Below, piece by piece: positions 33,002 to 41,541 of a DNA stretch of 64,000 nt. Made by a program: the position numbers and the translations under genes. This DNA comes from GCA-003244245 sp050699595 (GTDB lineage: Bacteria; Actinomycetota; Actinomycetes; Mycobacteriales; Pseudonocardiaceae). The stretch's first letter is position 1. Every line of letters starts with the position of its first letter. Location: contig JBOHFI010000005.1 of NCBI GenBank assembly GCA_050699595.1, forward strand, positions 69,728-133,727. Reading direction: 5' to 3'. Below the pieces are notes generated by a model. That model saw nothing but the letters and a program-made list of their open reading frames with translations, did no database searches and was not told where the DNA came from.

Positions 33002-34648
33002 TCAGTCGAGCAGGGACTCGGTGTGCTCGCGCTGGACGGCCTGCAGCTCGCCGGGGTTCAGCCCGAGCAGGCGCAGGATGGTCGGCGCGATCCGGGTGGT
33101 CTCGACCGGCTCGCCGAGGGTGTGCGCGTCGTCGTCCACGCCGGCACCGGCGAGGACGATCGGCACGTTGCGGTCCTGCGGGTCGGCGCCGCCGTGCTCA
33201 GCGATCTTGCCCTGGCCGCCGGTGTAGACGACGCCGTGCTGGGCGATGCCGAACAGGTCGGGCACCCGAGAGTCACCGGCGGGGACACCGAAGAACCTCG
33301 CCGCGGCGCGGCCGGCGAACACCGTCTTCAGCCCGGAGGCGGTGAACGGCTTGGGGGCACCGGTGATGTCGTTGCCGACACCGGACTGGGCGAGCAGGAA
33401 GGCCTTGGCGAACTCGGCGGCGGCCGGCGAGCGGTCGGTCAGCCACAGCAGCATGGCGTCGTCGTCGCTGGAGTGCGCCACGAGATCACCTGCACCCGGG
33501 TGGGCGTTTCTCCAAGCGGCGTTGAGGCCGGCAAGCAGCGGGCCGTCCGGGATCCGGGTGAGCGCCGCCGGAGCGGTCGGTGACTGTCCGTGCTTGGCGG
33601 ACAGGATGATCGTGGTGTTCCTGTCGAGGCCCTGGGCGTGGATCTCGCTGACGAACGAGCCCACCTGGGAGTCGACGAAGTCCAGCGCACTCGCGAGCAC
33701 CGGACCAGGCGTCACGCCGTCTGCCAGGTAACCACCGGGCCAGCCGCCCGAGGTGGGCAGCTTCTGCGCGGTGGACACGGCCTGGAAGTTCATCCCGAAG
33801 ATCGCCGGCACGCCGACGTGGTTGGCGCCGCTGTGGTCGAAGCCGTCGATCTCGTTGCGGATCGCCTTGGCCTTGAAGCCGTCGTACTGCTGGGTCTTGG
33901 CGTTGTCCTTGGTCCAGTCCTGGCCGGCGGGCAGGCCGTCCGCCTGGCTGTTGATCTCAGGGGTGAACAGGTCCTGCACGCCCGCGCCGGAAGGCCCGTC
34001 GAGGATCTCGTAGGCCGGGTGCTTGTCCGACCACGCGGTGCGCAGGTTGTGCGCCCGGGCCACCTCGAAGATCGTGTTCACCGTGAGGTACTGGTGCGGG
34101 AAGACCGGCTTGCAGGTCGTCGGGTCGACGGGCAGCTTCTTCGGGTCGATCAGGGTCTTCGGATCGCCGGTGAGCCCCAGGATGCTGCCGGGCAGCCCGG
34201 TGAGCCCCTGGCCGGCGTCGAGGGAGTTCGGGTTGCGGTCCAGGTTCTCGGCGTACTCCACATCGGCGCCGGTCCGCACCCCCGCCGGGCAGCTCGTCGT
34301 GCCCGCCGGCAGCAGCGCGTGGTTGAAGCTCGAGTCGTAGTACACGCCGGTGGTGTCGGGGTTGCCACCGGTCGCCTGGGCGACCATGCCCGGGAACGAG
34401 TCGGACGGCACCGGGGTGCTCGCGTGGGTGAAGTCCACGCCCCGGTGCACGAGCGCGGCCAGCGCCGATGCCGGGTGGTGCGCGACGTACCAGCTCAGGT
34501 CGGCCTGGTGCAGCCCGTCGACCGACAGCAGCAACACGTGGCGGCTGCCGCCCTGGTGTGACGGATCAGCGGCGGCCGCTGCGGGCGCGATCAGGGCGCC
34601 GCTGAGAACAGCGGCGGCGAGGACGGTGGTGCGGCGCGGTGGGCGCAT
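33002..34648 (-). CDS. Secreted alkaline-phosphatase-superfamily phosphodiesterase
   Basis: A 548-residue exported protein. A signal peptide (RPPRR, then a hydrophobic core ending near AAAAADP, about 27 residues) precedes a type I phosphodiesterase/nucleotide pyrophosphatase fold: HVLLLSVDGLHQADL at the first metal site, PVPSDSFPGM with the likely nucleophile (Thr or Ser), and later LSAKHGQSP and AEHGGADPQDRNVPI metal ligands. It likely hydrolyses phosphodiesters or phosphomonoesters outside the cell. It is divergent from another secreted phosphatase gene, with a 236-base intergenic region between them. Confidence 0.83.
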   Translation of the reverse strand: MRPPRRTTVLAAAVLSGALIAPAAAAADPSHQGGSRHVLLLSVDGLHQADLSWYVAHHPASALAALVHRGVDFTHASTPVPSDSFPGMVAQATGGNPDTTGVYYDSSFNHALLPAGTTSCPAGVRTGADVEYAENLDRNPNSLDAGQGLTGLPGSILGLTGDPKTLIDPKKLPVDPTTCKPVFPHQYLTVNTIFEVARAHNLRTAWSDKHPAYEILDGPSGAGVQDLFTPEINSQADGLPAGQDWTKDNAKTQQYDGFKAKAIRNEIDGFDHSGANHVGVPAIFGMNFQAVSTAQKLPTSGGWPGGYLADGVTPGPVLASALDFVDSQVGSFVSEIHAQGLDRNTTIILSAKHGQSPTAPAALTRIPDGPLLAGLNAAWRNAHPGAGDLVAHSSDDDAMLLWLTDRSPAAAEFAKAFLLAQSGVGNDITGAPKPFTASGLKTVFAGRAAARFFGVPAGDSRVPDLFGIAQHGVVYTGGQGKIAEHGGADPQDRNVPIVLAGAGVDDDAHTLGEPVETTRIAPTILRLLGLNPGELQAVQREHTESLLD

Positions 34649-34884
34649 GGAATCGAGCCTCCGGAAGTGACCGGCCGAATGCCGGCGTCACCCGGATGGG
34701 TAACGGCCGAAGGCGGCGCGCAGCGCACGCGGGCGTGAAGCAGGGATGAACGCCCCCGACAGCTCACGAGTGCACGTCCACCGTTCGCCGTCCATTCAGG
34801 TGCCGGTCTGTGACCAGCAATGTCCGACCAGTCCCATTCGAGTGACCTCGACACCGCATGGTCGCCCGATCGGAAGGAGCCGAC

Positions 34885-36435
34885 ATGACGAGACGCAGGA
34901 CCCGGCTCGGCGTCATCGCCACAACGGCGGCCGTCGCCGCCACCCTGGCCTCAGCGTTCCCGGCTGCAGCGGGCCACGACAAACAGACCACCGCCACGCC
35001 GATCCAGCACCTCGTGGTGATCTTCCAGGAGAACGTGTCCTTCGACCATTACTTCGGCACCTACCCGATCGCGGCCAACCCCGTCGGCGAGCCCGCCTTC
35101 CGGGCCGCGCCGCACACCCCGGCGGTGAACGGCCTCACCCCGGCGCTGCTGACCCACAACCCCAACGCCGCCAACCCGACGCGGCTGGACCGGTCCGAGC
35201 CGCTGACCTGCGACCAGGACCACGACTACACCGCAGAGCAGAAGGCGTTCGACAACGGGCGGATGGACAAGTTCGTCGAGAACACCCAGACCGCGTCCTG
35301 CTCGCCCCCCGATATCGGCAAGCCCGGCCTGGTGATGGACTACTACGACGGCAACACCGTCACCGCGCTGTGGAACTACGCCCAGCACTTCGCCCTCAGC
35401 GACAACAGCTACAACACGGTGTTCGGCCCCTCCACCCCCGGAGCGCTCAACCTGATCTCCGGGCAGACCCACGGCGTCACACCCGCCTCGGTGGGCTCCG
35501 AGGTGGTCGGCGGGACCGTGATCGGCGACCCGGACCCGGCCTTCGACGACTGCTCGGCCGGTACGACGATCGCGATGAGCGGCCCCAACGTCGGTGACCT
35601 GCTCAACACCAGGGGCACCACCTGGGGCTTCTTCCAGGGCGGCTTCCGGCCCAGCACACCGGCGAACCCCGCCACCGGCGCGAAGGCGGCCTGCGCGAGC
35701 GCCCACACCAACGTCGGCGGCGCCTCGATCGGTGACTACAGCGCCCACCACCAGCCCTTCCAGTACTATCAGTCCACCGCCAACCCGCACCACCTGCCGC
35801 CGTCCTCCGCCGCCGCCATCGGGCACACCGACGCGGCCAACCACCAGTACGACCTGGCCGATTTCACCACCGCGCTGCGGGCCGGCAACCTCCCCGCGGT
35901 GTCGTTCCTCAAGGCCGCCAAATACCAGGACGGCCACGCCGGCTACTCCGACCCGCTCGATGAGCAGCACTTCCTCGTCACCACCCTCAACGCGCTGCAG
36001 CGGTCCAAGGACTGGCGCTCCACCGCGGTCGTCATCGCCTACGACGACTCCGACGGCTGGTACGACCACCAGCCCAGCCCGATCGTCAACCCCAGCCAGT
36101 CACCGCAGGACGCGCTGAGCGCACCCGGGATCTGCGGGTCGCCCACAGCCCCACAGCTTGGCGGATTCCAGGACCGCTGCGGCTACGGGCCGCGGCTGCC
36201 ACTGCTGGTGATCTCCCCGTTCGCGAAACAGAACTTCGTCGACCACACCCGCACCGACCAGACCTCGATCCTGCGTTTCATCGAGGACAACTGGCTGTCC
36301 GGCCGGCGCATCGGCGGCGGCTCCTTCGACGCCCTCGCCGGGCCGCTCATCCCGATGTTCGACTTCCACCACCGCGTTCCAGGCACGCTCATCCTCGACC
36401 CCACCACCGGCACCCGCGCGCAAGGTGCGGGGTGA
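34885..36435 (+). CDS. Secreted phospholipase C/acid phosphatase family protein
   Basis: A 516-residue exported protein with an RRR-containing signal peptide (MTRRRTRLGVIA..., cleavage near AAAG). It begins the mature part with IQHLVVIFQENVSFDHYFG, the hallmark of the phosphoesterase family that includes phospholipase C and AcpA. Later DDSDGWYDHQ and RLPLLVISPFAKQNFVDH complete the active site. The ATG at 34885 follows GGAAGGAG; an upstream ATG at 34858 has no such site. Likely releases phosphate from extracellular esters. Confidence 0.87.
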   Translation: MTRRRTRLGVIATTAAVAATLASAFPAAAGHDKQTTATPIQHLVVIFQENVSFDHYFGTYPIAANPVGEPAFRAAPHTPAVNGLTPALLTHNPNAANPTRLDRSEPLTCDQDHDYTAEQKAFDNGRMDKFVENTQTASCSPPDIGKPGLVMDYYDGNTVTALWNYAQHFALSDNSYNTVFGPSTPGALNLISGQTHGVTPASVGSEVVGGTVIGDPDPAFDDCSAGTTIAMSGPNVGDLLNTRGTTWGFFQGGFRPSTPANPATGAKAACASAHTNVGGASIGDYSAHHQPFQYYQSTANPHHLPPSSAAAIGHTDAANHQYDLADFTTALRAGNLPAVSFLKAAKYQDGHAGYSDPLDEQHFLVTTLNALQRSKDWRSTAVVIAYDDSDGWYDHQPSPIVNPSQSPQDALSAPGICGSPTAPQLGGFQDRCGYGPRLPLLVISPFAKQNFVDHTRTDQTSILRFIEDNWLSGRRIGGGSFDALAGPLIPMFDFHHRVPGTLILDPTTGTRAQGAG

Positions 36436-36897
36436 TCACTCCGGGGTGATCACTGGCGGGCGGTTGCGCTGCGCCGGAGGTCGCGGCGAGCCGGTGGCGA
36501 ACCGAACGACCTCCACCACCGGGCAGCGTGGGCCCGACGCCTGCGCAAGCCTGCGGTCCGCTGTCACCAGGCTGGTATCAAGCGACTCCGCAAGGGCGAC
36601 ATACCAGCCGTCGTACACGGTGAGATTGTCACGCAACTCCCACACGCGGTCGAGAAACGGCTCGAAGGGATACTGCACAGTCCGCATTAGCTTGATCTTC
36701 GAGACCGCGCCGAGGGCCTGCCCAGTGCTGACGTCTCCGCGCGCCCGCATCGAGCGGATCGCCGACGTCGCCTCGGCCGCGAAGATCGACGAGACATGCA
36801 GCACCGAGAGGTCGCGCAGCACCTCGCGGGCGTCGTCCCCGGCAGGCCCGGCCACCACCAGCGCGTCGACCAGCACCGAGGCGTCGAAGACGGTCAA
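36436..36897 (-). CDS. vapC: VapC-type PIN-domain toxin
   Basis: A 153-residue PIN-domain ribonuclease. The acidic residues appear in VFDASVLVDALV (D5), IFAAEATSAIR, and later YDGWYVALAESLDTSLVTAD. It starts at a TTG that overlaps the TGA of the antitoxin gene, giving tight coupling. The C-terminal 30 residues are a Pro/Arg-rich tail not needed for the fold. Expected to cleave a specific RNA unless bound by the partner antitoxin. Confidence 0.83.
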   Translation of the reverse strand: MTVFDASVLVDALVVAGPAGDDAREVLRDLSVLHVSSIFAAEATSAIRSMRARGDVSTGQALGAVSKIKLMRTVQYPFEPFLDRVWELRDNLTVYDGWYVALAESLDTSLVTADRRLAQASGPRCPVVEVVRFATGSPRPPAQRNRPPVITPE

Positions 36898-37136
36898 TGC
36901 GCCCTCCGGTCCGCCCGGAGCAACGCCGCCGAAGATCGGGTGGCGAACCCCCCGCTGCCCTCCGAGGCGAGTCGCTGCTCGGTCTCGGCCACCAGCTCGG
37001 CCGGGGTCCGGGTTCGCGCGTTGCGGGTCAGCTCGGCGCGCAGATACTCCTGCAAGCTCATTCCCGCCAGCGCGGCCCGTTGCTGGTAGACGCGGTGCAC
37101 GTCGTCCGGCACGTCGCGGACCTGGATCGTCGACAT
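36894..37136 (-). CDS. vapB: VapB-type antitoxin
   Basis: An 80-residue protein: a ribbon-helix-helix-type N-terminus (MSTIQVRDVPDDVHRVYQQRA, about 1-45) and a C-terminal part (PAELVAETEQRLASEG) likely to bind the toxin. It is the first gene of a two-gene operon, overlapping vapC by four bases. It probably represses its own promoter; a palindromic site lies 175 bases upstream but resembles the one near the XRE gene, not a typical vapB operator. Confidence 0.83.
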   Translation of the reverse strand: MSTIQVRDVPDDVHRVYQQRAALAGMSLQEYLRAELTRNARTRTPAELVAETEQRLASEGSGGFATRSSAALLRADRRAH

Positions 37137-37310
37137 GCACCTACTCTAGCGCATGTAGCGCGACTTCAAATGTCCGCCGCGCCAGCAACGGCAGGGCATT
37201 CCGACCGGCTCGATCGGCAGCGCAACCACCTCGCGTCATCGAGGATTAACCAGATCATCGACCACTGGCGACTGGTGTGCATGATCGCGGCGCGAGGGAA
37301 AGGTCACCCG

Positions 37311-37331
37311 GGATATCCGGCAGCGGATATT
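37311..37331. promoter_or_regulatory. Palindromic site, imperfect copy
   Basis: GGATATCCG-GCAG-CGGATATT: the same motif as the perfect palindrome at 38994-39017, with the last base of the right arm changed. It lies between the vapB start and the 3' end of the XRE-TPR gene, so the two sites bracket that gene. Confidence 0.5.
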
Positions 37332-37445
37332 CATGCTGTGTCTTCCCTCGCGCCTGTCCGTGTGGTAAAGGCGTCTGCGGTGCCGTGAGACGAGGGTGTC
37401 GAGGCGCCGGCGTGCGGCCGGATCGCCGACGGGACGCCCATGAGA

Positions 37446-38903
37446 TCAGGCGGCGGTCAGGCGGTCGCGGAGCTCAGCGACACCGGCACTGGTGTGGAGG
37501 GGCTCCAGCGCGGTGTTCAGGACCCGCAGTTGGTCGTAGGCGCGGGGGGAGTGCAGTGCGGTGACCGCGTCGATGGCCTGGTGGCCGAGGGTGACCGCGG
37601 TGTCGACGTCCCCGGCGATCGCGTGCGCCCCGGCCAGATCCGACAGGTACCTCGCCCGAGGCCGAGCGTAGTCCGGGCCCACGCCGTCCACGGCGCGGCG
37701 CAACAACAGCACCGCCCGCCCGGCGACACGAGGATCGCGCCTAGTCAGGGCCAGCTCGTAGGAGACGACACCCTGACTAGCGGAGATGACAGCGTCACTG
37801 ACATGCGCCCCCCATGCTGGGCGGGTCTGCGGGTCGGTTCTGCTGAACTGCGCGGCAGCCTGATCCAGCGCCTGGTCACAGGCCGTCGCGTCGCCTTGGG
37901 CGGCGTGGGCCTGGGCCTGGGTGAGCGCCAGGCAGCTGGTGGTGGACGCGGAGACAGCGTGTGACCCGGTCGTGGCGGCGTGTGCGAGGTGGATCATGCG
38001 TAGCGCCTCATCGGGGCGACCCATGCGTACCGCCTGCCCCGCCAGGTTATTTATCAGATAGCCGGTGAGGTCGCCGGCTTGGGGGTGCTCAGCGTCGCGG
38101 GTGATGTTCAGCCCGATCGTCCACAGCCGCCGGGCGGCGTCGTCCTGGTTGACCTCGAAGCTCATCCAGCCGGTTACCACCGCGAGGTGAGCGGTGGCGA
38201 GGTATAGCCGGGGCCGCACCTCCTCGGTCATCTCGGCGTCCAGCAGCGGCAGCACCGAGCGCAGTTGCCCCACGGCGAGGCCTCGCACCGGCCCCGCCCC
38301 CGTGGCGAAGTCCTGGCGGACGAACTCGGCGGTGGCCTTCTCGATGGCCTCGACATCAGCCGCGCCGACGTGCCGGGTGCCGGTGGGCTCAGCGTCGGGC
38401 AGCAGGGCGGTCAGCCGGTCGATGTCCAGCCCGGCGAGCCCGGAGACGAGGGTGAGCCCGGCGATGTGTTCCACTAAGTTTCTGCGGTTCACTCCACTGC
38501 CCTTCCGCCCGGCGGTCGTCCCTCCGCTCACAGTAACCCCGTGAGTGAAACCCAGCCTGCCCGCCGGGATCGCGAGCCGGTTGGCGACTCTGATGACGGT
38601 GCCGAGGTCGTGCAGGGGTCGTTTGCCGTTCTCGATGGCGGAGACCCGGGATTGCTCGAACCCGAGGTACTCCCCGAGCGAGTCCTGGCTCCACTCCGCG
38701 TGGGCGCGGATCGCCAGGAACACTCGACCGAACTCCAGGTCCTCCAGCGCGGCGAGCAGCGGCACTTGGTCATAGAAGCCCGGCGGCAGGACCAACCGGG
38801 TTCCGGTGCGCCGGCACGGGTCGCACAGCTCGCCCGCCTCGCGACCTCGGCGCAGCCGCGCCCCGCAGTCCGGACACAGTGGTGTCGCCCCCAGGTTCGC
38901 CAT
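37446..38903 (-). CDS. XRE regulator with zinc ribbon and TPR-like region
   Basis: A 485-residue regulator. An N-terminal zinc ribbon (CPDCGARL then CDPC, about 9-33) precedes an XRE helix-turn-helix (WSQDSLGEYLGFEQSRVSAI, about 70-125), followed by about 330 residues of helical TPR-like repeats. Such proteins often sense a peptide or small signal through the TPR part. The ATG at 38903 is used; the frame is open to 39050 without a plausible start. Palindromic GGATATCCG sites lie about 90 bases upstream and beyond its 3' end. The adjacent kinase gene is divergent. Confidence 0.82.
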   Translation of the reverse strand: MANLGATPLCPDCGARLRRGREAGELCDPCRRTGTRLVLPPGFYDQVPLLAALEDLEFGRVFLAIRAHAEWSQDSLGEYLGFEQSRVSAIENGKRPLHDLGTVIRVANRLAIPAGRLGFTHGVTVSGGTTAGRKGSGVNRRNLVEHIAGLTLVSGLAGLDIDRLTALLPDAEPTGTRHVGAADVEAIEKATAEFVRQDFATGAGPVRGLAVGQLRSVLPLLDAEMTEEVRPRLYLATAHLAVVTGWMSFEVNQDDAARRLWTIGLNITRDAEHPQAGDLTGYLINNLAGQAVRMGRPDEALRMIHLAHAATTGSHAVSASTTSCLALTQAQAHAAQGDATACDQALDQAAAQFSRTDPQTRPAWGAHVSDAVISASQGVVSYELALTRRDPRVAGRAVLLLRRAVDGVGPDYARPRARYLSDLAGAHAIAGDVDTAVTLGHQAIDAVTALHSPRAYDQLRVLNTALEPLHTSAGVAELRDRLTAA

Positions 38904-38993
38904 TGGATCACCGTAGCAGTGACACCCCGTATCACACGTCGATGGCGACACACCACCGCCGCGCGCCATATTCCGCCGCGCCAGTCGGTGTCC

Positions 38994-39017
38994 GGGATAT
39001 CCGGCAACGGATATCCC
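38994..39017. promoter_or_regulatory. Perfect palindrome upstream of XRE-TPR gene
   Basis: Ten-base arms GGGATATCCG and CGGATATCCC around a GCAA spacer, in the region between the XRE gene start (38903) and the divergent P-loop kinase gene (39154). Its position and a second copy at 37311 suggest an operator for the XRE protein. Confidence 0.6.
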
Positions 39018-39153
39018 TTCCCCCCGGCCCCGACGCAATAGTTGACACAATCAACCGCGACGGCATGCCAGCCCGATGGCCTGAGTTTACCGACGTTGGC
39101 TGGCGACCCAGTCCGATCGAGGATCAGCGAGTGGGACAGCTCAGAATGACGTC

Positions 39154-39690
39154 GTGGCTGAGCTCATCGTTCTGACGGGACCACCGGGCGCAGGCAAGTC
39201 GACGGTGGCTCGCACACTCGCCGCCGGCTTCGAACCAAGCGCACTCGTCGCGGGCGACGACTTCTTCGCCTTCCTCGAGCGCGGCTTGATCCCACCGTGG
39301 CTGCCGGAGGCACACGCGCAGAACAAGATCGTGATTCAGGCGGCCGCCGCAGCTGCCGGACGGCTTGCAGGCGGCGGCTACACCGTCGTCTACGACGGGG
39401 TCGTCGGTCCCTGGTTCGTGCCGACGTTCACGGCCGCGACCGGGCTGAGGTGGCTGCACTACGTGGTGCTGCTGCCGTCAGAGGAACGCTGCGTGACGCG
39501 GGTTCGGACCCACGTCGGCCACGGCTTCACCGACCTCGAGGCGACTCGTCACATGTACCAGCAGTTCACGGATCCTCCGATCGACCCGCGGCACCTGGTC
39601 ACGGACCCCCCGGACGAAGCCGAGGCGGCCGTGGCATCCATCCGCCGGCGCATGACCAACGGCTCGTTCGTCTCCCGGGCTATCTCGTAG
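39154..39690 (+). CDS. P-loop kinase-like ATPase
   Basis: A 178-residue P-loop protein with Walker A TGPPGAGKS at about residues 8-16, DDFF near 33-36 (substrate or metal site) and a lid region rich in Arg, like gluconate/shikimate or zeta-toxin-like small-molecule kinases. The GTG at 39154 is the only start that keeps the Walker A near the N-terminus; its ribosome site is weak. Substrate unknown. Divergent from the XRE-TPR regulator, which might control it. Confidence 0.75.
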   Translation: MAELIVLTGPPGAGKSTVARTLAAGFEPSALVAGDDFFAFLERGLIPPWLPEAHAQNKIVIQAAAAAAGRLAGGGYTVVYDGVVGPWFVPTFTAATGLRWLHYVVLLPSEERCVTRVRTHVGHGFTDLEATRHMYQQFTDPPIDPRHLVTDPPDEAEAAVASIRRRMTNGSFVSRAIS

Positions 39691-39753
39691 CCGATCGCGG
39701 AGTATCGGGACGATTTTGTCGATCACCGTTCCGCGAGCGGTTATGGTAGTTGA

Positions 39754-40131
39754 ATGAGTGAACCACTCCACAGTGTGACCGCGTCGGACACCAGGCAGGT
39801 CGCCGCGACCTACTTCCGTTCCTGGATGGCCAAGGACTTCACGACGCTGCGCTCAGTGCTCGCCGACGACGTCACCTTCCGTGGGCCGCTGGGCACAGCG
39901 GACGACGCGGAGACGTGCCTGCAGGGGCTGCGGGGCATGGCCGAGATCCTGACCGACGTCGCGATCAAACACGTGTTCGTCGACGGCCCGGACGTGCTGA
40001 CCTGGTTCGACATGCACACCACCATCGCCCCGCCGTGCCCGACCGTCAACTGGAGTCATGTCGAGAACGGAAAGATCACCCGGATACAGGTGACGTTCGA
40101 CGCCCGCGCGCTGTCTGCCGCACGAGGCTGA
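39754..40131 (+). CDS. SnoaL/NTF2-like protein
   Basis: A 125-residue single-domain protein of the nuclear-transport-factor-2 fold: AATYFRSWMAKDFTTLRSVLADDVTFRGP at the start and CPTVNWSHVENGKITRIQVTFD near the end. Members include polyketide cyclases and limonene-epoxide-hydrolase-like enzymes as well as proteins without known activity. Stand-alone gene 63 bases after the kinase gene; function open. Confidence 0.8.
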   Translation: MSEPLHSVTASDTRQVAATYFRSWMAKDFTTLRSVLADDVTFRGPLGTADDAETCLQGLRGMAEILTDVAIKHVFVDGPDVLTWFDMHTTIAPPCPTVNWSHVENGKITRIQVTFDARALSAARG

Positions 40132-40186
40132 CGAGCGCCGACCGGACAGTGATCATCATCGCGAACGCGAGGTCCATGCCTCGACG

Positions 40187-40810
40187 CTAAGCCGGGCCGG
40201 CGACGCCTGGGGTGTCTACCTCACCTGGGGTCTTGCTTGCTGTCTTGAGCTGCGGCGCTTGCAGGAGGGTGAGCACCGCGGTCGCGCCGATGATGATGAC
40301 GGCGGCGGCAAGCGTGTGTGCGGTGCCGGTGAACAGCGCGTCCAGTGGACTCCCGGGCATCGCCAGGCCCCAGGCAGCGCCTGCGACGAGGGCGACCGAC
40401 ACTTCCGCGAGCGGAAATCCTCTGCGGTTACACCGGGATGTGCCTGCGGGTCCTCGCGAGGCGCGGTAATAGGCGATCCAGACAGTCGAAATAATGACCC
40501 CTAAGAAGACGCCATAGGCCGACCATCTGAATGGCAGGTACGCGCGGGCGTCGGGCGGGCTCAGCGCTCCCACTGTGACACCGACCAATGCCGTGTATGC
40601 CGCTAGCGGCTCGGTCGGGATCGCGCTGACGAGCACATCAACGAACTGTTGCGGTGCTCCGCCTCGCTCGGGTGGTGTGCCGGCGAGCCGGCCTCCGGCT
40701 GCTCCACTGGGTTGTGTGACCGCCGCCTCCGCGGCGCCGCCGCCGGCCGCCTTTCCGCGAGGAGCCTTGTCACGAGCTACAGCGAGAGCCGCCAGCGACC
40801 GGATACTCAT
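40187..40810 (-). CDS. Hypothetical membrane protein
   Basis: A 207-residue protein: an Ala/Gly-rich cytoplasmic N-terminus of about 60 residues, then four hydrophobic segments (about 68-83, 92-112, 133-150, 160-182). No family recognised. It is isolated, with 197 bases to the next gene on its right. Confidence 0.55.
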   Translation of the reverse strand: MSIRSLAALAVARDKAPRGKAAGGGAAEAAVTQPSGAAGGRLAGTPPERGGAPQQFVDVLVSAIPTEPLAAYTALVGVTVGALSPPDARAYLPFRWSAYGVFLGVIISTVWIAYYRASRGPAGTSRCNRRGFPLAEVSVALVAGAAWGLAMPGSPLDALFTGTAHTLAAAVIIIGATAVLTLLQAPQLKTASKTPGEVDTPGVAGPA

Positions 40811-41007
40811 CGGACCTCCCCTACGCCACGTTTGACGGAACTACCGTGGACTGCACAGCAACCAGGTTCATGGACGTTTCGCTTCACGTCGGAGGTGGTC
40901 ATGATTGCGTTCGTATACCGTGGTTACTCTAGCCGCCACGGCGGCGATCGCAAGGGGATTTTTGATCGCAGACTGTCGGGAGCCGACCGTGTTACCTCGG
41001 TAAGCCC

Positions 41008-41502
41008 TCACGGGCTTCGAGTACCTGATTGGTCGACACATGCCTTCTCTACGGCTTCTTCCGGCGTCTCGACGTGCTCGATGCCGGGCACTGGCCGGCC
41101 GTCTTTATCGAGCAGTCGCCAACCACCGAGCGAGACGACCGGCACGCCGCCTCGGCGCTTCGCCAACGCCACTTCACTCAAGGTTCCCCATGAGCCGCCC
41201 ACCACAATGACGGCGTCAGCGCTCCACACGATGATGGCGTTGCGTGCCTGGCCCATATTGGTGACGAGGGTCACCGAAAGATCGGGTGACGCTCCTTCGC
41301 GGGTATCGTCCGGTCGGATACCGACCACCACACCGTCTCTGGAGCGCACGCCGGATGCCACCGCAGCCATGACACCGATGCCGCCACCACAGAGAGCGAC
41401 CGCGCCACGCGCGGCGAGCAGCCGGCCGACGCGGTAGGCGTTGGCCCTGTCCTCCGCGGTGCAGTCGCGGCCCGGCCCGCAGACGGCGACCTGGTAGGGC
41501 AC
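41008..41502 (-). CDS. TIGR00725/SLOG-family nucleotide-binding protein
   Basis: A 164-residue Rossmann-like SLOG protein, related to LOG (cytokinin) and lysine-decarboxylase-like families: AVCGPGRDC, ALCGGGIGVMAAVASGV, and VVGGSWGTLSEVALA. These bind nucleotides or ribosides. The start is GTG. It lies 39 bases downstream of the formate dehydrogenase gene on the same strand; whether they are functionally linked is unclear. A second SLOG protein, DprA-like, lies 3 kb away. Confidence 0.8.
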   Translation of the reverse strand: MPYQVAVCGPGRDCTAEDRANAYRVGRLLAARGAVALCGGGIGVMAAVASGVRSRDGVVVGIRPDDTREGASPDLSVTLVTNMGQARNAIIVWSADAVIVVGGSWGTLSEVALAKRRGGVPVVSLGGWRLLDKDGRPVPGIEHVETPEEAVEKACVDQSGTRSP

Positions 41503-41541
41503 TAGCTTTTCCCATGACCGGCACCTCCCGGCAGCTGACGT

